Source of the DNA: Deltaproteobacteria bacterium
Lineage (GTDB): Bacteria; Desulfobacterota; Desulfuromonadia; Geobacterales; JAJYBI01
Direction of reading: 5' to 3'
NCBI GenBank assembly: GCA_021779095.1
Contig: JAJYBI010000014.1
Location: 1 to 64,000 of the forward strand
Length of the DNA stretch: 64,000 bases
Below the pieces are notes generated by a model that ran no database searches, was not told where the DNA came from, and was given only the letters and a program-made list of their open reading frames with translations. Both the position numbers and the translations under genes were made by a program. Below, in pieces: positions 33,377 through 42,440 of the stretch; position 1 is the stretch's first letter; every line of letters starts with the position of its first letter.

Positions 33377-35047
33377 ATGGCATCACTCCGACGTTTTCTG
33401 ACCGACCGCACCGGCCGCGCCGGCCGCGACCTGGCGTTTCTCACCATCAGCTGCGGGGCGGCGTTCTTCATGCTTCTCGGCCGGCTGCCGCTCATGAACC
33501 CCGACGAGGGGCGCTACGCGGAGATCCCACGGGAGATGCTGGAGCGGGGCGACTTCATCACCCCGCACCTGAACTACGTGAAGTACTTCGAGAAGCCACC
33601 GCTCCTCTACTGGCTGAACGCCCTCTCGTTCCGGATCTTCGGCATGAACGAGTTCGCCGCGCGCTTCTTCTGCGCACTCTGCGGCCTCCTCACGGTCCTC
33701 CTCGTCTACCATGCGGGACGAAAGCTGTTCGACCGGCGCACCGGTCTCCTGGGCGCGCTGGTACTGGGAACCGCCGCCGGTTTCGTGGCCCAGTCGCGCA
33801 TCGTCCTGACCGACATCCCCCTGACCCTCACCATAACGGCAACGTTTCTCTTCTTCCTGCTCGCGGCGCAGGAAGACGAACCGCGCAAGAGCCTCTACTG
33901 GTACCTCTTTTATACGGCGGCAGCGCTTGCAACGCTCGCCAAGGGGCTCATCGGCTTCGTCCTGCCGGGCGGAGTAGCCTTTTTCTACATGCTCTTCACC
34001 GGCCGCTGGCGCCTGTTGCGGCAGATGCGCCTCGTCACCGGCATACTGCTGTTTCTGCTGATCTGTGCCCCCTGGTTTGTCGCCGTATCCCTCAAAAACC
34101 CCAACTTCCCGCATTTTTTCTTCATCCGCGAGCATTTCGAGCGGTTCACCACGAAGATCCACCACCGGTACCAGCCCGACTGGTTCTTCATCCCGATCCT
34201 GTTCGGCTGCTTCCTCCCCTGGAGCTTGCTCCTGCCGGAGACGTTACGCCGGTTCTGGCGGGAACGGCGGTCCCGCGGCGCGGAAAAGCGGCTCTACCTG
34301 GCCATCTGGGCAGGGCTCGTGTTCGTATTCTTCTCCATCTCGGACTCTAAGCTCGTCCCCTACATCCTGCCGGTCTTTCCCGCCCTGGCGCTCCTCATTG
34401 GGGACCGGCTCTCCACTGCCCTGGATGATCCGGGCGACACGCTCCGCGCCACCGCACTGGCAACTGCGGCACTCCTCGTGCCCGCCGGGACCGGCGTCAT
34501 TCTCTATCCCCATCTGGCGGCGAAGCCCGGTATCAGCACCGTTGCGGCGACGGTGCTCGGCTCGATTCTCGTGATCCAGGGGATATCGGCCTATACCGCC
34601 GCCCGCCGCCGGAGCGTGACGCTTCTCGTGGCGGGGCTTACGGCGAGCGCCTGGCTCTTCTGCCTCGTCGGCCCGTCGCTGGTGTTTTCCTCCGTCATCG
34701 CCCACAAGAACTCCAAGGCGCTCGCCGCGGTCGCCACCCGGTACGCCGAAAACGGCGCAACCCTCGCCAACTTCGGCAACTACGACCCGGACCTGATCTT
34801 CTATTCCGGCAGACGGGTCGTCCAGGTAACCGACCCGAACGAACTGGAGTTCGGCAGCAAACAGGGTGACCAGTCCGCCTGGTTCCCGGGGGTGGAACAG
34901 TTCCGGCAACGGTGGGACTCGCCCGAAAAGATTATCGTCCTCGTCATGAAGTCCGAATTGGACGGCTTCCGTCAGGCCATGGGGAGTCCGGGCATCGTCG
35001 TGGGGGAAAGCGACCGGAAGATCCTCCTCGCCAACCGGCAAGGGTAA
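33377..35047 (+). CDS. arnT: Lipid A aminoarabinose transferase, ArnT/GT39 family
   Basis: This 556-residue inner-membrane glycosyltransferase has about 12 helices. The first periplasmic loop carries NPDEGRYAEIPREMLERGDFITPHLNYVKYFEKPPLLYWL, with the acidic DE pair and catalytic-loop residues of ArnT. It moves 4-amino-4-deoxy-L-arabinose from undecaprenyl phosphate to lipid A phosphates, lowering negative charge and giving polymyxin resistance. It is the first gene after the PmrA-box-like promoter, with arnB and arnC behind. Length is close to E. coli ArnT (550). Confidence 0.93.
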   Translation: MASLRRFLTDRTGRAGRDLAFLTISCGAAFFMLLGRLPLMNPDEGRYAEIPREMLERGDFITPHLNYVKYFEKPPLLYWLNALSFRIFGMNEFAARFFCALCGLLTVLLVYHAGRKLFDRRTGLLGALVLGTAAGFVAQSRIVLTDIPLTLTITATFLFFLLAAQEDEPRKSLYWYLFYTAAALATLAKGLIGFVLPGGVAFFYMLFTGRWRLLRQMRLVTGILLFLLICAPWFVAVSLKNPNFPHFFFIREHFERFTTKIHHRYQPDWFFIPILFGCFLPWSLLLPETLRRFWRERRSRGAEKRLYLAIWAGLVFVFFSISDSKLVPYILPVFPALALLIGDRLSTALDDPGDTLRATALATAALLVPAGTGVILYPHLAAKPGISTVAATVLGSILVIQGISAYTAARRRSVTLLVAGLTASAWLFCLVGPSLVFSSVIAHKNSKALAAVATRYAENGATLANFGNYDPDLIFYSGRRVVQVTDPNELEFGSKQGDQSAWFPGVEQFRQRWDSPEKIIVLVMKSELDGFRQAMGSPGIVVGESDRKILLANRQG

Positions 35048-35117
35048 CGGCTTTTCCAGACAGCTGTTGGCAAACCGACCGTTTTGTGATACGAAGTACC
35101 TTTTCAAGGAGACCCCT

Positions 35118-36281
35118 GTGCGCAGCCAGTTCCTCCCCTTTTCGACACCGACCATCGACGACGACGAGATCAACGAGGTCGTGGATTCCCTCCGCTCCGG
35201 CTGGATCACCACCGGTCCCAAGGTGAAGCGGTTCGAGGACGCCTTCCGCGCCTACGTGGGAGCTCCCTTCGCCGTACCGCTCAGCTCGGCCACCGCCGGG
35301 CTCCACCTGACGCTCCTGGCGCTGAACATCGCGCCCGGCGACGAGATCATCACCACCCCCATGACCTTCGCCTCGACCCTGAGCATCCCGGTCCTCTGCG
35401 GGGCGAAACCGGTGCTGGTCGACATCGAGCCGGGGACCCTCAACATCGACGTGGCAAAGGTCCGCGAGAAGATCACCCCGAGGACGCGTGCCATCATCCC
35501 GGTGCACTTCGCCGGCCAGAGCTGCGACATGGACCCGCTCCTGGAACTGGCCCGGGAGTTCAACCTCACGGTCATCGAGGACGCCGCCCATGCCGCCGGC
35601 ACGGAGTACAAGGGGAAAAAGATCGGCTCACTGAACACGATCTCCATCTTCTCGTTCCATCCCAACAAGAACCTCACCACCGGCGAGGGGGGGATGGTCT
35701 GCACCGGCGACGAGGCGCTGGCGGAAGAGGTCTCGCTCCTCAAGTTCCACGGCATGAGCCGGGAGGCGTGGAAGCGGTTCGCCGCCAGCGGCAGTCCCAA
35801 CTACGACATCATGCTCCCCGGCTTCAAGTACAACATGATGGATATCCAGGCGGCCATCGGCATCCACCAGCTGCCGAAACTGGACGGTTTCATCGACCGG
35901 CGCACGGAGATCGCCGAGCAGTACAACCGGGAGTTCGCCGACGTGGCGGAGCTGGCGCTCCCCGCCTACGCCCCCTACCCGCAGCGCCACGCCTGGCACC
36001 TGTACACGCCGCTCGTACGGATCGAGCGGCTCGCCATCGACCGGGACGGGTTCATGGCCGAGCTGAAGAAGCTGAACATCGGCTCCGGACTTCACTACAA
36101 GGCGATCCACCACCACGCCTGGTACCGGGAGCACCTCCCCCAGCCGGCAGGGTCGCTCCCCAACGCCGACTACGCCTCCGACCGGATACTGTCGCTGCCG
36201 CTCTTCCCGCGGATGACCGACGACGACGCCCGGGACGTGGTGGAGGCGGTGAAGGACGTCATCGCGAGGAACCGGAAATGA
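35118..36281 (+). CDS. arnB: UDP-4-amino-4-deoxy-L-arabinose aminotransferase ArnB
   Basis: This is a 387-residue PLP enzyme of the DegT/DnrJ/EryC1 fold. FHPNKNLTTGEGGM contains the PLP-binding Lys, and GWITTGPKVKRFEDAF and VIEDAAHAAGTEYKGK are also typical. It transaminates UDP-4-keto-arabinose using glutamate. The GTG at 35118 follows AAGGAG and gives the usual N-terminus (FLPFSTPTIDDDEI). The frame extends 51 bases upstream without a ribosome binding site. It overlaps arnC by four bases. Confidence 0.95.
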   Translation: MRSQFLPFSTPTIDDDEINEVVDSLRSGWITTGPKVKRFEDAFRAYVGAPFAVPLSSATAGLHLTLLALNIAPGDEIITTPMTFASTLSIPVLCGAKPVLVDIEPGTLNIDVAKVREKITPRTRAIIPVHFAGQSCDMDPLLELAREFNLTVIEDAAHAAGTEYKGKKIGSLNTISIFSFHPNKNLTTGEGGMVCTGDEALAEEVSLLKFHGMSREAWKRFAASGSPNYDIMLPGFKYNMMDIQAAIGIHQLPKLDGFIDRRTEIAEQYNREFADVAELALPAYAPYPQRHAWHLYTPLVRIERLAIDRDGFMAELKKLNIGSGLHYKAIHHHAWYREHLPQPAGSLPNADYASDRILSLPLFPRMTDDDARDVVEAVKDVIARNRK

Positions 36282-37210
36282 CCCCGTATCTCTCCGTCAC
36301 CGTTCCCGTCTACAACGAGGAGCTGAACCTGCGCCCCCTCATGGACCGTCTCTACCCGGTCCTGCAGCGGATGGGGAGACCGTTCGAGATCATCTTCACC
36401 GACGACGGCAGCCGCGACCGGTCGCTGGAAATACTGAAGGGGATGGCCGGGCAGTATCCGGAAGTAAAGGTCATCGAGTTCAACGGCAACTTCGGCCAGC
36501 ACATGGCGCTTCTCGCCGCCTTCGAGGAGAGCCGCGGCGAGATCGTCATCACCATCGATGCCGACCTGCAGAACCCGCCGGAGGAGATCCCCAAACTGGT
36601 GGCGGAGGTGGAAAAGGGACACGACGTGGTGGGAAGCATCCGCCAGAAGCGCCAGGACACCTTCTTCCGCCGTACCGCCTCGCTCACGGTCAACATGGTC
36701 ACCCGCAAGATGACCGGGATGCAGTTGAGCGATTACGGCTGCATGCTCAGGGCCTACCACCGCAACGTGGTGAACAACATAAACCGGTGCCAGGAATCTT
36801 CCACCTTCATCCCCGCCCTGGCCCAGACCTTCGCCGCCAGCCCCGGCGAGGTGCCGGTGGCCCATGCGGAACGTGCGGAAGGGGAGAGCAAGTATTCCCT
36901 CTACAGGCTGGTCCGGCTCAACTTCGACCTGATGACCGGCTTCTCCGTGGTGCCGCTGCAGCTCTTTGCCCTCATGGGAATCCTCACCTCCCTCTTCTCC
37001 GTGGGGTTCGCCATCTTCCTGATGGTCCGCCGGTTCATCGTCGGCGCCGAGGTGGAGGGGGTCTTCACCCTCTTCGCCATCCTCTTCTTCTTCATGGGGA
37101 TCACCATCTTCGGCATCGGCATCGTCGGCGAATACGTGGGGAGAATCTACCAGGAAGTGCGCAAAAGGCCGCGGTACGTGGTGCGGCGGATACACGGCCA
37201 GGCTGACTGA
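36278..37210 (+). CDS. arnC: Undecaprenyl-phosphate 4-deoxy-4-formamido-L-arabinose transferase ArnC
   Basis: This 310-residue membrane-bound GT2 enzyme has LSVTVPVYNEELNLRPLMDRL, the DDGSRD and DADLQNPPEEIP nucleotide/metal motifs, and two C-terminal membrane helices (about residues 220-245 and 255-285). It attaches formamido-arabinose to undecaprenyl phosphate at the inner face of the membrane. Its ATG overlaps the arnB stop (ATGA), so the two are coupled. Confidence 0.95.
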   Translation: MTPYLSVTVPVYNEELNLRPLMDRLYPVLQRMGRPFEIIFTDDGSRDRSLEILKGMAGQYPEVKVIEFNGNFGQHMALLAAFEESRGEIVITIDADLQNPPEEIPKLVAEVEKGHDVVGSIRQKRQDTFFRRTASLTVNMVTRKMTGMQLSDYGCMLRAYHRNVVNNINRCQESSTFIPALAQTFAASPGEVPVAHAERAEGESKYSLYRLVRLNFDLMTGFSVVPLQLFALMGILTSLFSVGFAIFLMVRRFIVGAEVEGVFTLFAILFFFMGITIFGIGIVGEYVGRIYQEVRKRPRYVVRRIHGQAD

Positions 37211-37223
37211 CGAAAACCTGCCT

Positions 37224-37413
37224 CAGAGACACGGAGACACAGAGGGAGCACAGAGTATGACCACCCTGTTCATCACCTTTGCCGTTATTATGGTTTTAGT
37301 GATTGTAGTTTCGACTGCTTTGCGGTTTATTTTCAAACGCCCAATAGGAGAAATCATTTCCGACTGGCTTGCACAGTCCTTCTGATTTTCTCCGTGTCTC
37401 TGTGTCTCTGTGG
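37224..37413. repeat. Inverted-repeat element of the CAGAGACACGGAGA family
   Basis: The left arm, CAGAGACACGGAGACACAGA (37224-37243, continuing to 37245), is inverted at 37389-37413. The arms enclose about 145 bases containing a 42-codon frame. The same short motif recurs at 26520-26545, 44408-44445, 50255-50275 and 53365-53400. Confidence 0.65.
37257..37385 (+). CDS. Possible 42-residue single-helix membrane protein
   Basis: From ATG 37257 to TGA 37383-37385, this frame encodes one long hydrophobic helix (LFITFAVIMVLVIVVSTAL) and a basic/amphipathic tail ending EIISDWLAQSF. GGGAG lies nine bases before the start. It sits between arnC and the arnA formyltransferase gene, where the E. coli arn operon also carries small membrane subunits (ArnE/F), though those are larger and not similar. 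It lies inside an inverted-repeat element and is AT-rich, so it could equally belong to that element. Confidence 0.4.
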   Translation: MTTLFITFAVIMVLVIVVSTALRFIFKRPIGEIISDWLAQSF

Positions 37414-37433
37414 CAGATTTTGAAGAGATTTCC

Positions 37434-38345
37434 ATGAACAAGATCGTCGTCTGTGCATACCATAACGTGGGATACCGCTGCCTGGAGGAACTGCTCCGGC
37501 AGGGGGCGGAGGTGCGGCTCGTCTTCACCCACGAGGACTCCCCCACGGAGGAGATCTGGTTTCGGTCGGTGCGGGAGCTGGCGGAGCAGCACGGCATCCC
37601 GTACCTGACCTCCGACATAAACCTCCCGGCAAACGTGGCGCGATTGAAGGAGATCGCCCCGGACTTCCTTCTCTCCTTCTACTACCGGAACATGATCCGG
37701 CCGGAACTGCTGGAGATCCCGCGCCGCGGGGCGCTCAACCTGCACGGCTCATACCTGCCGCGCTACCGGGGCCGGGTGCCGGTGAACTGGTGCGTGATCA
37801 ACGGCGAGACGGAGACCGGCGCCACCCTCCACTACATGGTGGAGAAGCCCGACGCCGGCGACATCGTGGACCGGGAGAAGGTGACGATCGGGTTCACCGA
37901 CACCGCCTTTGACGTCTTCAACAAGGTCACCGACGCGGCGGTGACGGTCATCAGCCGCGCCTGGCCGCAGCTTCTGGCGGGAACCGCCCCGCGCATCCCC
38001 ATGGATCTCAAGGCGGGGAACTACTGCGGCGGTCGGAAGCCGGCGGACGGAAGAATCGACTGGACGAAGCCTGCGGTCGCCATCTACAACCTGGTCCGCG
38101 GCGTCACCCATCCCTACCCGGGCGCGTTCACGCATCTGGACGAACAAAAGGTCGTCATCTGGTCAGCATGGCCTGTCGAGGGAACGGGCGCACCGGGGCG
38201 GATCGTCTCCACGTCGCCGCTCCGCGTCGGCACCGGCGAGGGGCTCCTGGAGATCAGATCGCTGCAGATCGAAGGGGAAGAGGAATTGACCGCCACTGAG
38301 TGGGTTGAAGGGAAAACATCGGAAATAGTGTTTTTCAAAACATAA
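37434..38345 (+). CDS. arnA: UDP-L-Ara4N formyltransferase (stand-alone ArnA N-terminal domain)
   Basis: This 303-residue enzyme matches the N-terminal half of E. coli ArnA. FxYYRNMIRPELLEIPRRGALNLHGSYLPRYRG contains the catalytic Asn and His, and KPDAGDIV the catalytic Asp. A C-terminal OB-like formyltransferase domain follows. It formylates UDP-Ara4N with 10-formyltetrahydrofolate. In E. coli this activity is fused to the decarboxylase; here the two are separate genes 173 bases apart. The ATG at 37434 is preceded by GAAGAG. Confidence 0.93.
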   Translation: MNKIVVCAYHNVGYRCLEELLRQGAEVRLVFTHEDSPTEEIWFRSVRELAEQHGIPYLTSDINLPANVARLKEIAPDFLLSFYYRNMIRPELLEIPRRGALNLHGSYLPRYRGRVPVNWCVINGETETGATLHYMVEKPDAGDIVDREKVTIGFTDTAFDVFNKVTDAAVTVISRAWPQLLAGTAPRIPMDLKAGNYCGGRKPADGRIDWTKPAVAIYNLVRGVTHPYPGAFTHLDEQKVVIWSAWPVEGTGAPGRIVSTSPLRVGTGEGLLEIRSLQIEGEEELTATEWVEGKTSEIVFFKT

Positions 38346-38425
38346 CTCCCCCTGTCCCCCTCTTGCCTCAAGAGGGGGAACCGGGCTTCCTCCCCTTACG
38401 TAAGGGGAGGCCGGGAGGGGTTACA
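38343..38425. repeat. Dispersed palindromic repeat between the two arnA genes
   Basis: Hairpins CCCCCTCTTGCCTCAAGAGGGGG and TCCCCTTACGTAAGGGGA are followed by GGGAGGGGTTAC. It is the same family as 26062-26175. Confidence 0.6.
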
Positions 38426-38518
38426 ACGGACAACTGCTGCATTCCATGAATACAATCACCCGGTTTCGATAACGCCGCGGACGGCCCGTTATCGGAGCCG
38501 CAACAAGGAGAAAGCTGA

Positions 38519-39559
38519 ATGAAGGTACTCATATTAGGCGTGAACGGTTTCATCGGCAACGCCCTGACCCATCGCATCCTCACCACCACCGACTGGGAGG
38601 TCTTTGGCCTGGACATGGCCTGCGACAAGCTGGAGCGCTCCCTGGGTGATCCCCGCTTCCATTTCCTGGAGGGGGACATCACCATCAACAAGGAGTGGAT
38701 CGAGTACAACATCAAGAAGTGCGACGTGGTGCTGCCGCTGGTGGCCATCGCCACCCCCGTCACCTACGTGAAGGACCCGCTTCGGGTCTTCGAGCTGGAC
38801 TTCGAGGAGAACCTGAAGATCATCCGCCAGTGCGTGAAGTACAAGAAACGGGTCATCTTCCCCTCCACCTCCGAGGTGTACGGCATGAGCCCGGACCGGG
38901 AGTTCGACGAGGAGACCTCGCCGCTCCAGCTCGGCCCCATAGCCAAGGAACGGTGGATCTACTCCTGCGCCAAGCAGATGCTGGACCGGGTCATCTACGC
39001 CTACGGCGCCCACGAGGGGCTGAAATACACCCTGTTCCGCCCCTTCAACTGGATCGGCCCCAAGCTGGACTCCATCTCCACGGCCAAGGAAGGGAGCTCC
39101 CGGGTCCTCACCCAGTTCCTCTACAACATCCTGGCCGGTGAGCCGATCCAGCTGGTGGACGGCGGCAACCAGCGCCGCTCCTTCACCTTCGTCGAGGACG
39201 GCATCGGCTGCCTCATGCGGATCATCGCCAACGAGAACGGCTGCGCCGACGGCGGGATCTTCAACATCGGCAACCCGACCAACGATCTCTCCGTGCGGGA
39301 ACTGGCGGAGAAGCTCATCGCCCTGGTGCGGGAATACCCCGAGTACCGGGAAAAGGCGGACGCCTGCAAGATCGTCGAGGTATCGTCCGGCGAGTTCTAC
39401 GGCGCCGGTTATCAGGACATGCTGACCCGGGTGCCGTCGGTCAAGAACGCGAAGGAACGGCTCGGCTGGGAGCCGACCACCACCATCGACGACGCCCTGA
39501 AAAAGACCCTGGATTTCTACCTCATCGAGGACCGGGAAAAGATCCAGCACCTGCTCTAG
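38519..39559 (+). CDS. arnA: UDP-glucuronic acid oxidative decarboxylase (stand-alone ArnA C-terminal domain)
   Basis: This 346-residue Rossmann-fold enzyme of the SDR family has NAD-binding LILGVNGFIGN and catalytic Ser/Tyr/Lys in PSTSEVYGM and YSCAKQ. VDGGNQRRSFTFVEDG carries the Arg that matches Arg619 of E. coli ArnA. It converts UDP-glucuronate to UDP-4-keto-arabinose, the first committed step of the pathway. The frame starts at ATG 38519 behind AAGGAG. A hairpin closes the operon after it. Confidence 0.95.
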   Translation: MKVLILGVNGFIGNALTHRILTTTDWEVFGLDMACDKLERSLGDPRFHFLEGDITINKEWIEYNIKKCDVVLPLVAIATPVTYVKDPLRVFELDFEENLKIIRQCVKYKKRVIFPSTSEVYGMSPDREFDEETSPLQLGPIAKERWIYSCAKQMLDRVIYAYGAHEGLKYTLFRPFNWIGPKLDSISTAKEGSSRVLTQFLYNILAGEPIQLVDGGNQRRSFTFVEDGIGCLMRIIANENGCADGGIFNIGNPTNDLSVRELAEKLIALVREYPEYREKADACKIVEVSSGEFYGAGYQDMLTRVPSVKNAKERLGWEPTTTIDDALKKTLDFYLIEDREKIQHLL

Positions 39560-39582
39560 GCGCATCACCTTTGCAAAAACGA

Positions 39583-39616
39583 CGAACGGCCGCTCCCCCA
39601 GGGAAGCGGCCGTTCG
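39583..39616. terminator. Bidirectional hairpin between arnA and the GGDEF gene
   Basis: CGAACGGCCGCT (39583-39594) pairs with AGCGGCCGTTCG (39605-39616). Both neighbours converge on it. A short A tract precedes it, giving T residues on the minus strand. Confidence 0.75.
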
Positions 39617-39628
39617 CACGTCAGGCGC

Positions 39629-40879
39629 CTATTCCGGCCAGCCGGAGCGGCGGCGTCCCCTCCGTTGCTGCTTCACCTTGTACATCCGCTCGTCCGCCAG
39701 CCTGAGCGCCTCCATGATCGTTCCCGACTCAAGCGCAGTCGCCCCGCCGACGGACAGGCTTATGCAGGTCTCTCCCGCCCCCCCCTTCGCCATGCACATC
39801 ACCTCGTCGATACGGGCAAGGGCGCGTGCCAGCGCCGCATCGTCCGTCTCGGGCAGGAGTACCACGAACTCGTCCCCGCCGATACGCGCCACGACATCCT
39901 CCGACCGGAACAGGGAAGAGAGCATCTGGCCGGACCGCTGCAGGAGCAGGTCGCCGGCGGCATGCCCGTAATGGTCGTTGACCAGCTTGAGTTCGTCCAG
40001 GTCCATCATGATGACGCTGACCGGGAAGAGCCGGCTCCGGTTGAGCCGCTCCAGCTCCATGTCGAAAAAAGCACGGTTGTACAGGCCGGTCAGGGCATCA
40101 TGGGTACTCATGAAACGGAGCGCCTCCTCCACCCGCTTCCGTTCCGAAATATCCTCACAGACGGCAACGACGCCCAGAGGGCGTCGGTCGGGGTCGTACA
40201 CCAGCGACGAGATCATGTAGACGGGGAAGACCGAACCGTCCCGGTGCCGGTTGACGCTCTCCCGCCCAAGCATCACGAACGATTCCGGCTGGATCCGTCG
40301 TTCTTCCGGGCATTCCTGCGCCGCAAATATCCGGCAGTCCTTCCCCACCAGCTCCTCCACCGCGTATCCGTGCATCCGCGCCTCGGCAGGGTTCGAGTAC
40401 AGGATCGTCCCCTTCAGGTCGGAGATGGTAACACCGAGGGGGATGGTCTCGATCGCCTGTTTGAGGAGCCTGAGCTCCCGTTCCGCTGCACGCTGCTCCC
40501 GGCGCCGCCGGAACTCGACGAGTTCGCGCCGTATGGCCGGGGCAAGCCGCGACAGGTTTCCCTTCAGGATGTAGTCGTGGGCCCCGGCGCGCATCGCTTC
40601 TACGGCCACATCCTCCCCCGTCTTGCCGGAAACCATGATGAACGGGATGTCCAGTTCGCGCTCGCGGGCGAGGCGCAACGCATCGATGCCGCTGAAACTG
40701 GGGAGGATGTAATCCGACAGGACCAGATCCCATTCGGACGCCTCCAGCGCGGATTCCATCTCCTCCCGCGATTCCACCCTGCGCGAGCGGCAGTCGAATC
40801 CCGAGCGTTTCAGCTCCCACAGCAAGAGGGCTGCATCATCCGGGGAATCCTCAACGAGCAGCATACGCAAGGGTGTCAT
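39629..40879 (-). CDS. Response regulator with PAS and GGDEF (diguanylate cyclase) domains
   Basis: This 416-residue protein has a receiver domain (residues 1 to about 125, phospho-acceptor Asp in DLVLSDYILP, Lys in DYILKG) and a PAS domain (about 140-250, ETIPLGVTISDLKGTILYSN). Its GGDEF domain has an intact ARIGGDEFVVLLPE active site. No RxxD product-inhibition site is evident immediately before it. It should make cyclic di-GMP when phosphorylated. Its start overlaps the stop of the PAS-remnant gene (ATGA). Lying in the arn cluster on the opposite strand, it appears to be an insertion between arnA and arnD. Confidence 0.93.
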   Translation of the reverse strand: MTPLRMLLVEDSPDDAALLLWELKRSGFDCRSRRVESREEMESALEASEWDLVLSDYILPSFSGIDALRLARERELDIPFIMVSGKTGEDVAVEAMRAGAHDYILKGNLSRLAPAIRRELVEFRRRREQRAAERELRLLKQAIETIPLGVTISDLKGTILYSNPAEARMHGYAVEELVGKDCRIFAAQECPEERRIQPESFVMLGRESVNRHRDGSVFPVYMISSLVYDPDRRPLGVVAVCEDISERKRVEEALRFMSTHDALTGLYNRAFFDMELERLNRSRLFPVSVIMMDLDELKLVNDHYGHAAGDLLLQRSGQMLSSLFRSEDVVARIGGDEFVVLLPETDDAALARALARIDEVMCMAKGGAGETCISLSVGGATALESGTIMEALRLADERMYKVKQQRRGRRRSGWPE

Positions 40880-41280
40880 GCAACGCTCTCCCCAACCGGC
40901 ACCAGCCCGGGCACAAAGTGGAAGGTCGCCCCCATGCCGGGCACCGCATCGCCGCGGCGAGGATCGTGGAACCTTTCGTAACCGAAGGGATGCGGGCTGA
41001 AATTGATCCCGGGAACCTGGTCCCGGATCGTCTGGTTGACGGACCGGAGCCGCAGGTCGGGACCGGTCAGGGAGATGCCGCCCCCGACGCCGGAAAAGAT
41101 GGCGGCGTACATCCGTTCCCTCCGCCGCAGTTCATCCACGGCCTTCCGGCGCCCGCCGAACTCGCGCTGCAACCGTTCGTCGGCCAGGGTGAGCTCGCGG
41201 TTCCGCTGACGCACCCTCTCCTCCCGGTCCGGCGCAACGCGCAGAACCGGGCTCGGATTCTCCTCGGGAAACGCTTCCAT
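40876..41280 (-). CDS. Truncated PAS-type sensor fragment
   Basis: This 134-residue protein seems to be a shortened sensor. Residues 1-15 (MEAFPEENPSPVLRV) are the start of a PAS domain that then stops abruptly. A coiled stretch (REERVRQRNRELTLADERLQREF) follows, then one PAS-like domain (MYAAIFSGVGGGISLTGPDLRLRSVNQTIRDQVPG). There is no kinase core. The frame is open and coupled by four bases to the GGDEF regulator. It may still act as a small sensor, or be decaying. I would expect full-length relatives to be hybrid kinases. Confidence 0.55.
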   Translation of the reverse strand: MEAFPEENPSPVLRVAPDREERVRQRNRELTLADERLQREFGGRRKAVDELRRRERMYAAIFSGVGGGISLTGPDLRLRSVNQTIRDQVPGINFSPHPFGYERFHDPRRGDAVPGMGATFHFVPGLVPVGESVA

Positions 41281-41531
41281 GGCTTCACACCCCATCGGTC
41301 ATGGATAGCACCGGCTACCGCAGCTCTCCGGTCTCGACATCCTGTCGATCGCCACACCAGGCCCTCCCGTCCCGGCTCAGATCGCTGAAACTATACCATA
41401 CTATTAACAATGTTTCACAAGCAGAAAAACAGTATCGTTACACCGTTCAAAAACAGGCTTGTCACTCCCCCCGAATGCGGGTAGATTGCAGAGGTAGCAT
41501 CACCCATGCGAAAGGGCGCGAACCGACCCAC

Positions 41532-42440
41532 ATGACCGACCACACCATCGCCATCAAGATCGACGTGGACACCTACGAAGGGACGCGGGACGGCGTCCCC
41601 CGCCTCGTGGAGATCCTCGGCCGGCACGGCATCCGGGGCACCTTCTACTTCTCCCTCGGGCCGGACAACTCCGGCAAGGCGATCCGCCGCATCTTCACCC
41701 GCAAGGGGTTCCTGAAAAAGATGCTCCGCACCAAGGCGCCGTCCACCTACGGGCTGAAGACCCTGCTGTACGGCACCCTCCTCCCCGCCCCCATGATCGG
41801 GGAGCGGCTGCCGGAGGTGCTGCGGGAGACGGAGCGGGCCGGCCACGAGGTGGGAATCCACTGCTGGGACCATGTCAAGTGGCACGACTACCTCCCCTGG
41901 ATGACCAAACAGATGGCGCTCATGGAACTGGGGCGGGCAAGCGCCGCCTTCGAGCGGATCATGGGGCGCCGCACCGCCGCCGTCGCCGCACCGGGCTGGA
42001 CCGTCTCCGCCAGCTCGCTGGAGGTACAGGACGCCATGGGACTCGCCTACTGCAGCGACTCCCGCGGCAGGTCCCCCTTCTATCCGGTGTTCGACGGCCG
42101 CCGGTTCCGGACCCTCCAGATCCCCACCACCTGGCCCACCATGGACGAGGTCCTGGGGGAAAACGGCATCACCGCCGATACCGTCAACGACCTGTACCTG
42201 TCCCGCCTCACACCGGGGCTGAACGTGCACACCATCCACGCCGAGATGGAAGGGAAGTCCATGGCGCATGTCTTCGACGACCTCCTCGTCCGCCTCAAGG
42301 AGCGCGGCTGCCGGTTCGTCACCCTGGCGGAGGCGGCGACAGAGGCAATGGTGTCCGATCCCCCCCGCTGCGTCCTCGCCATGGGAGAGCTCCCGGGCCG
42401 GGCGGGGCTCGTGGCGATCCAGGGGGAGCCGTGTCCGTGA
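41532..42440 (+). CDS. arnD: 4-deoxy-4-formamido-L-arabinose-phosphoundecaprenol deformylase ArnD
   Basis: This 302-residue polysaccharide-deacetylase-fold enzyme has metal-binding Asp-Asp/His motifs (IKIDVDTYEGT, VGIHCWDHVKWHDY). It also contains GTFYFSLGPDNSGKAIRR, AAPGWTVSASSLEVQ and NVHTIHAEMEGKSM, matching E. coli ArnD in order and length (296). It removes the formyl group so that ArnT can transfer Ara4N. It is separated from arnA by the divergent GGDEF/PAS genes and must use its own promoter, probably in the AT-rich stretch 41390-41480. Confidence 0.94.
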   Translation: MTDHTIAIKIDVDTYEGTRDGVPRLVEILGRHGIRGTFYFSLGPDNSGKAIRRIFTRKGFLKKMLRTKAPSTYGLKTLLYGTLLPAPMIGERLPEVLRETERAGHEVGIHCWDHVKWHDYLPWMTKQMALMELGRASAAFERIMGRRTAAVAAPGWTVSASSLEVQDAMGLAYCSDSRGRSPFYPVFDGRRFRTLQIPTTWPTMDEVLGENGITADTVNDLYLSRLTPGLNVHTIHAEMEGKSMAHVFDDLLVRLKERGCRFVTLAEAATEAMVSDPPRCVLAMGELPGRAGLVAIQGEPCP

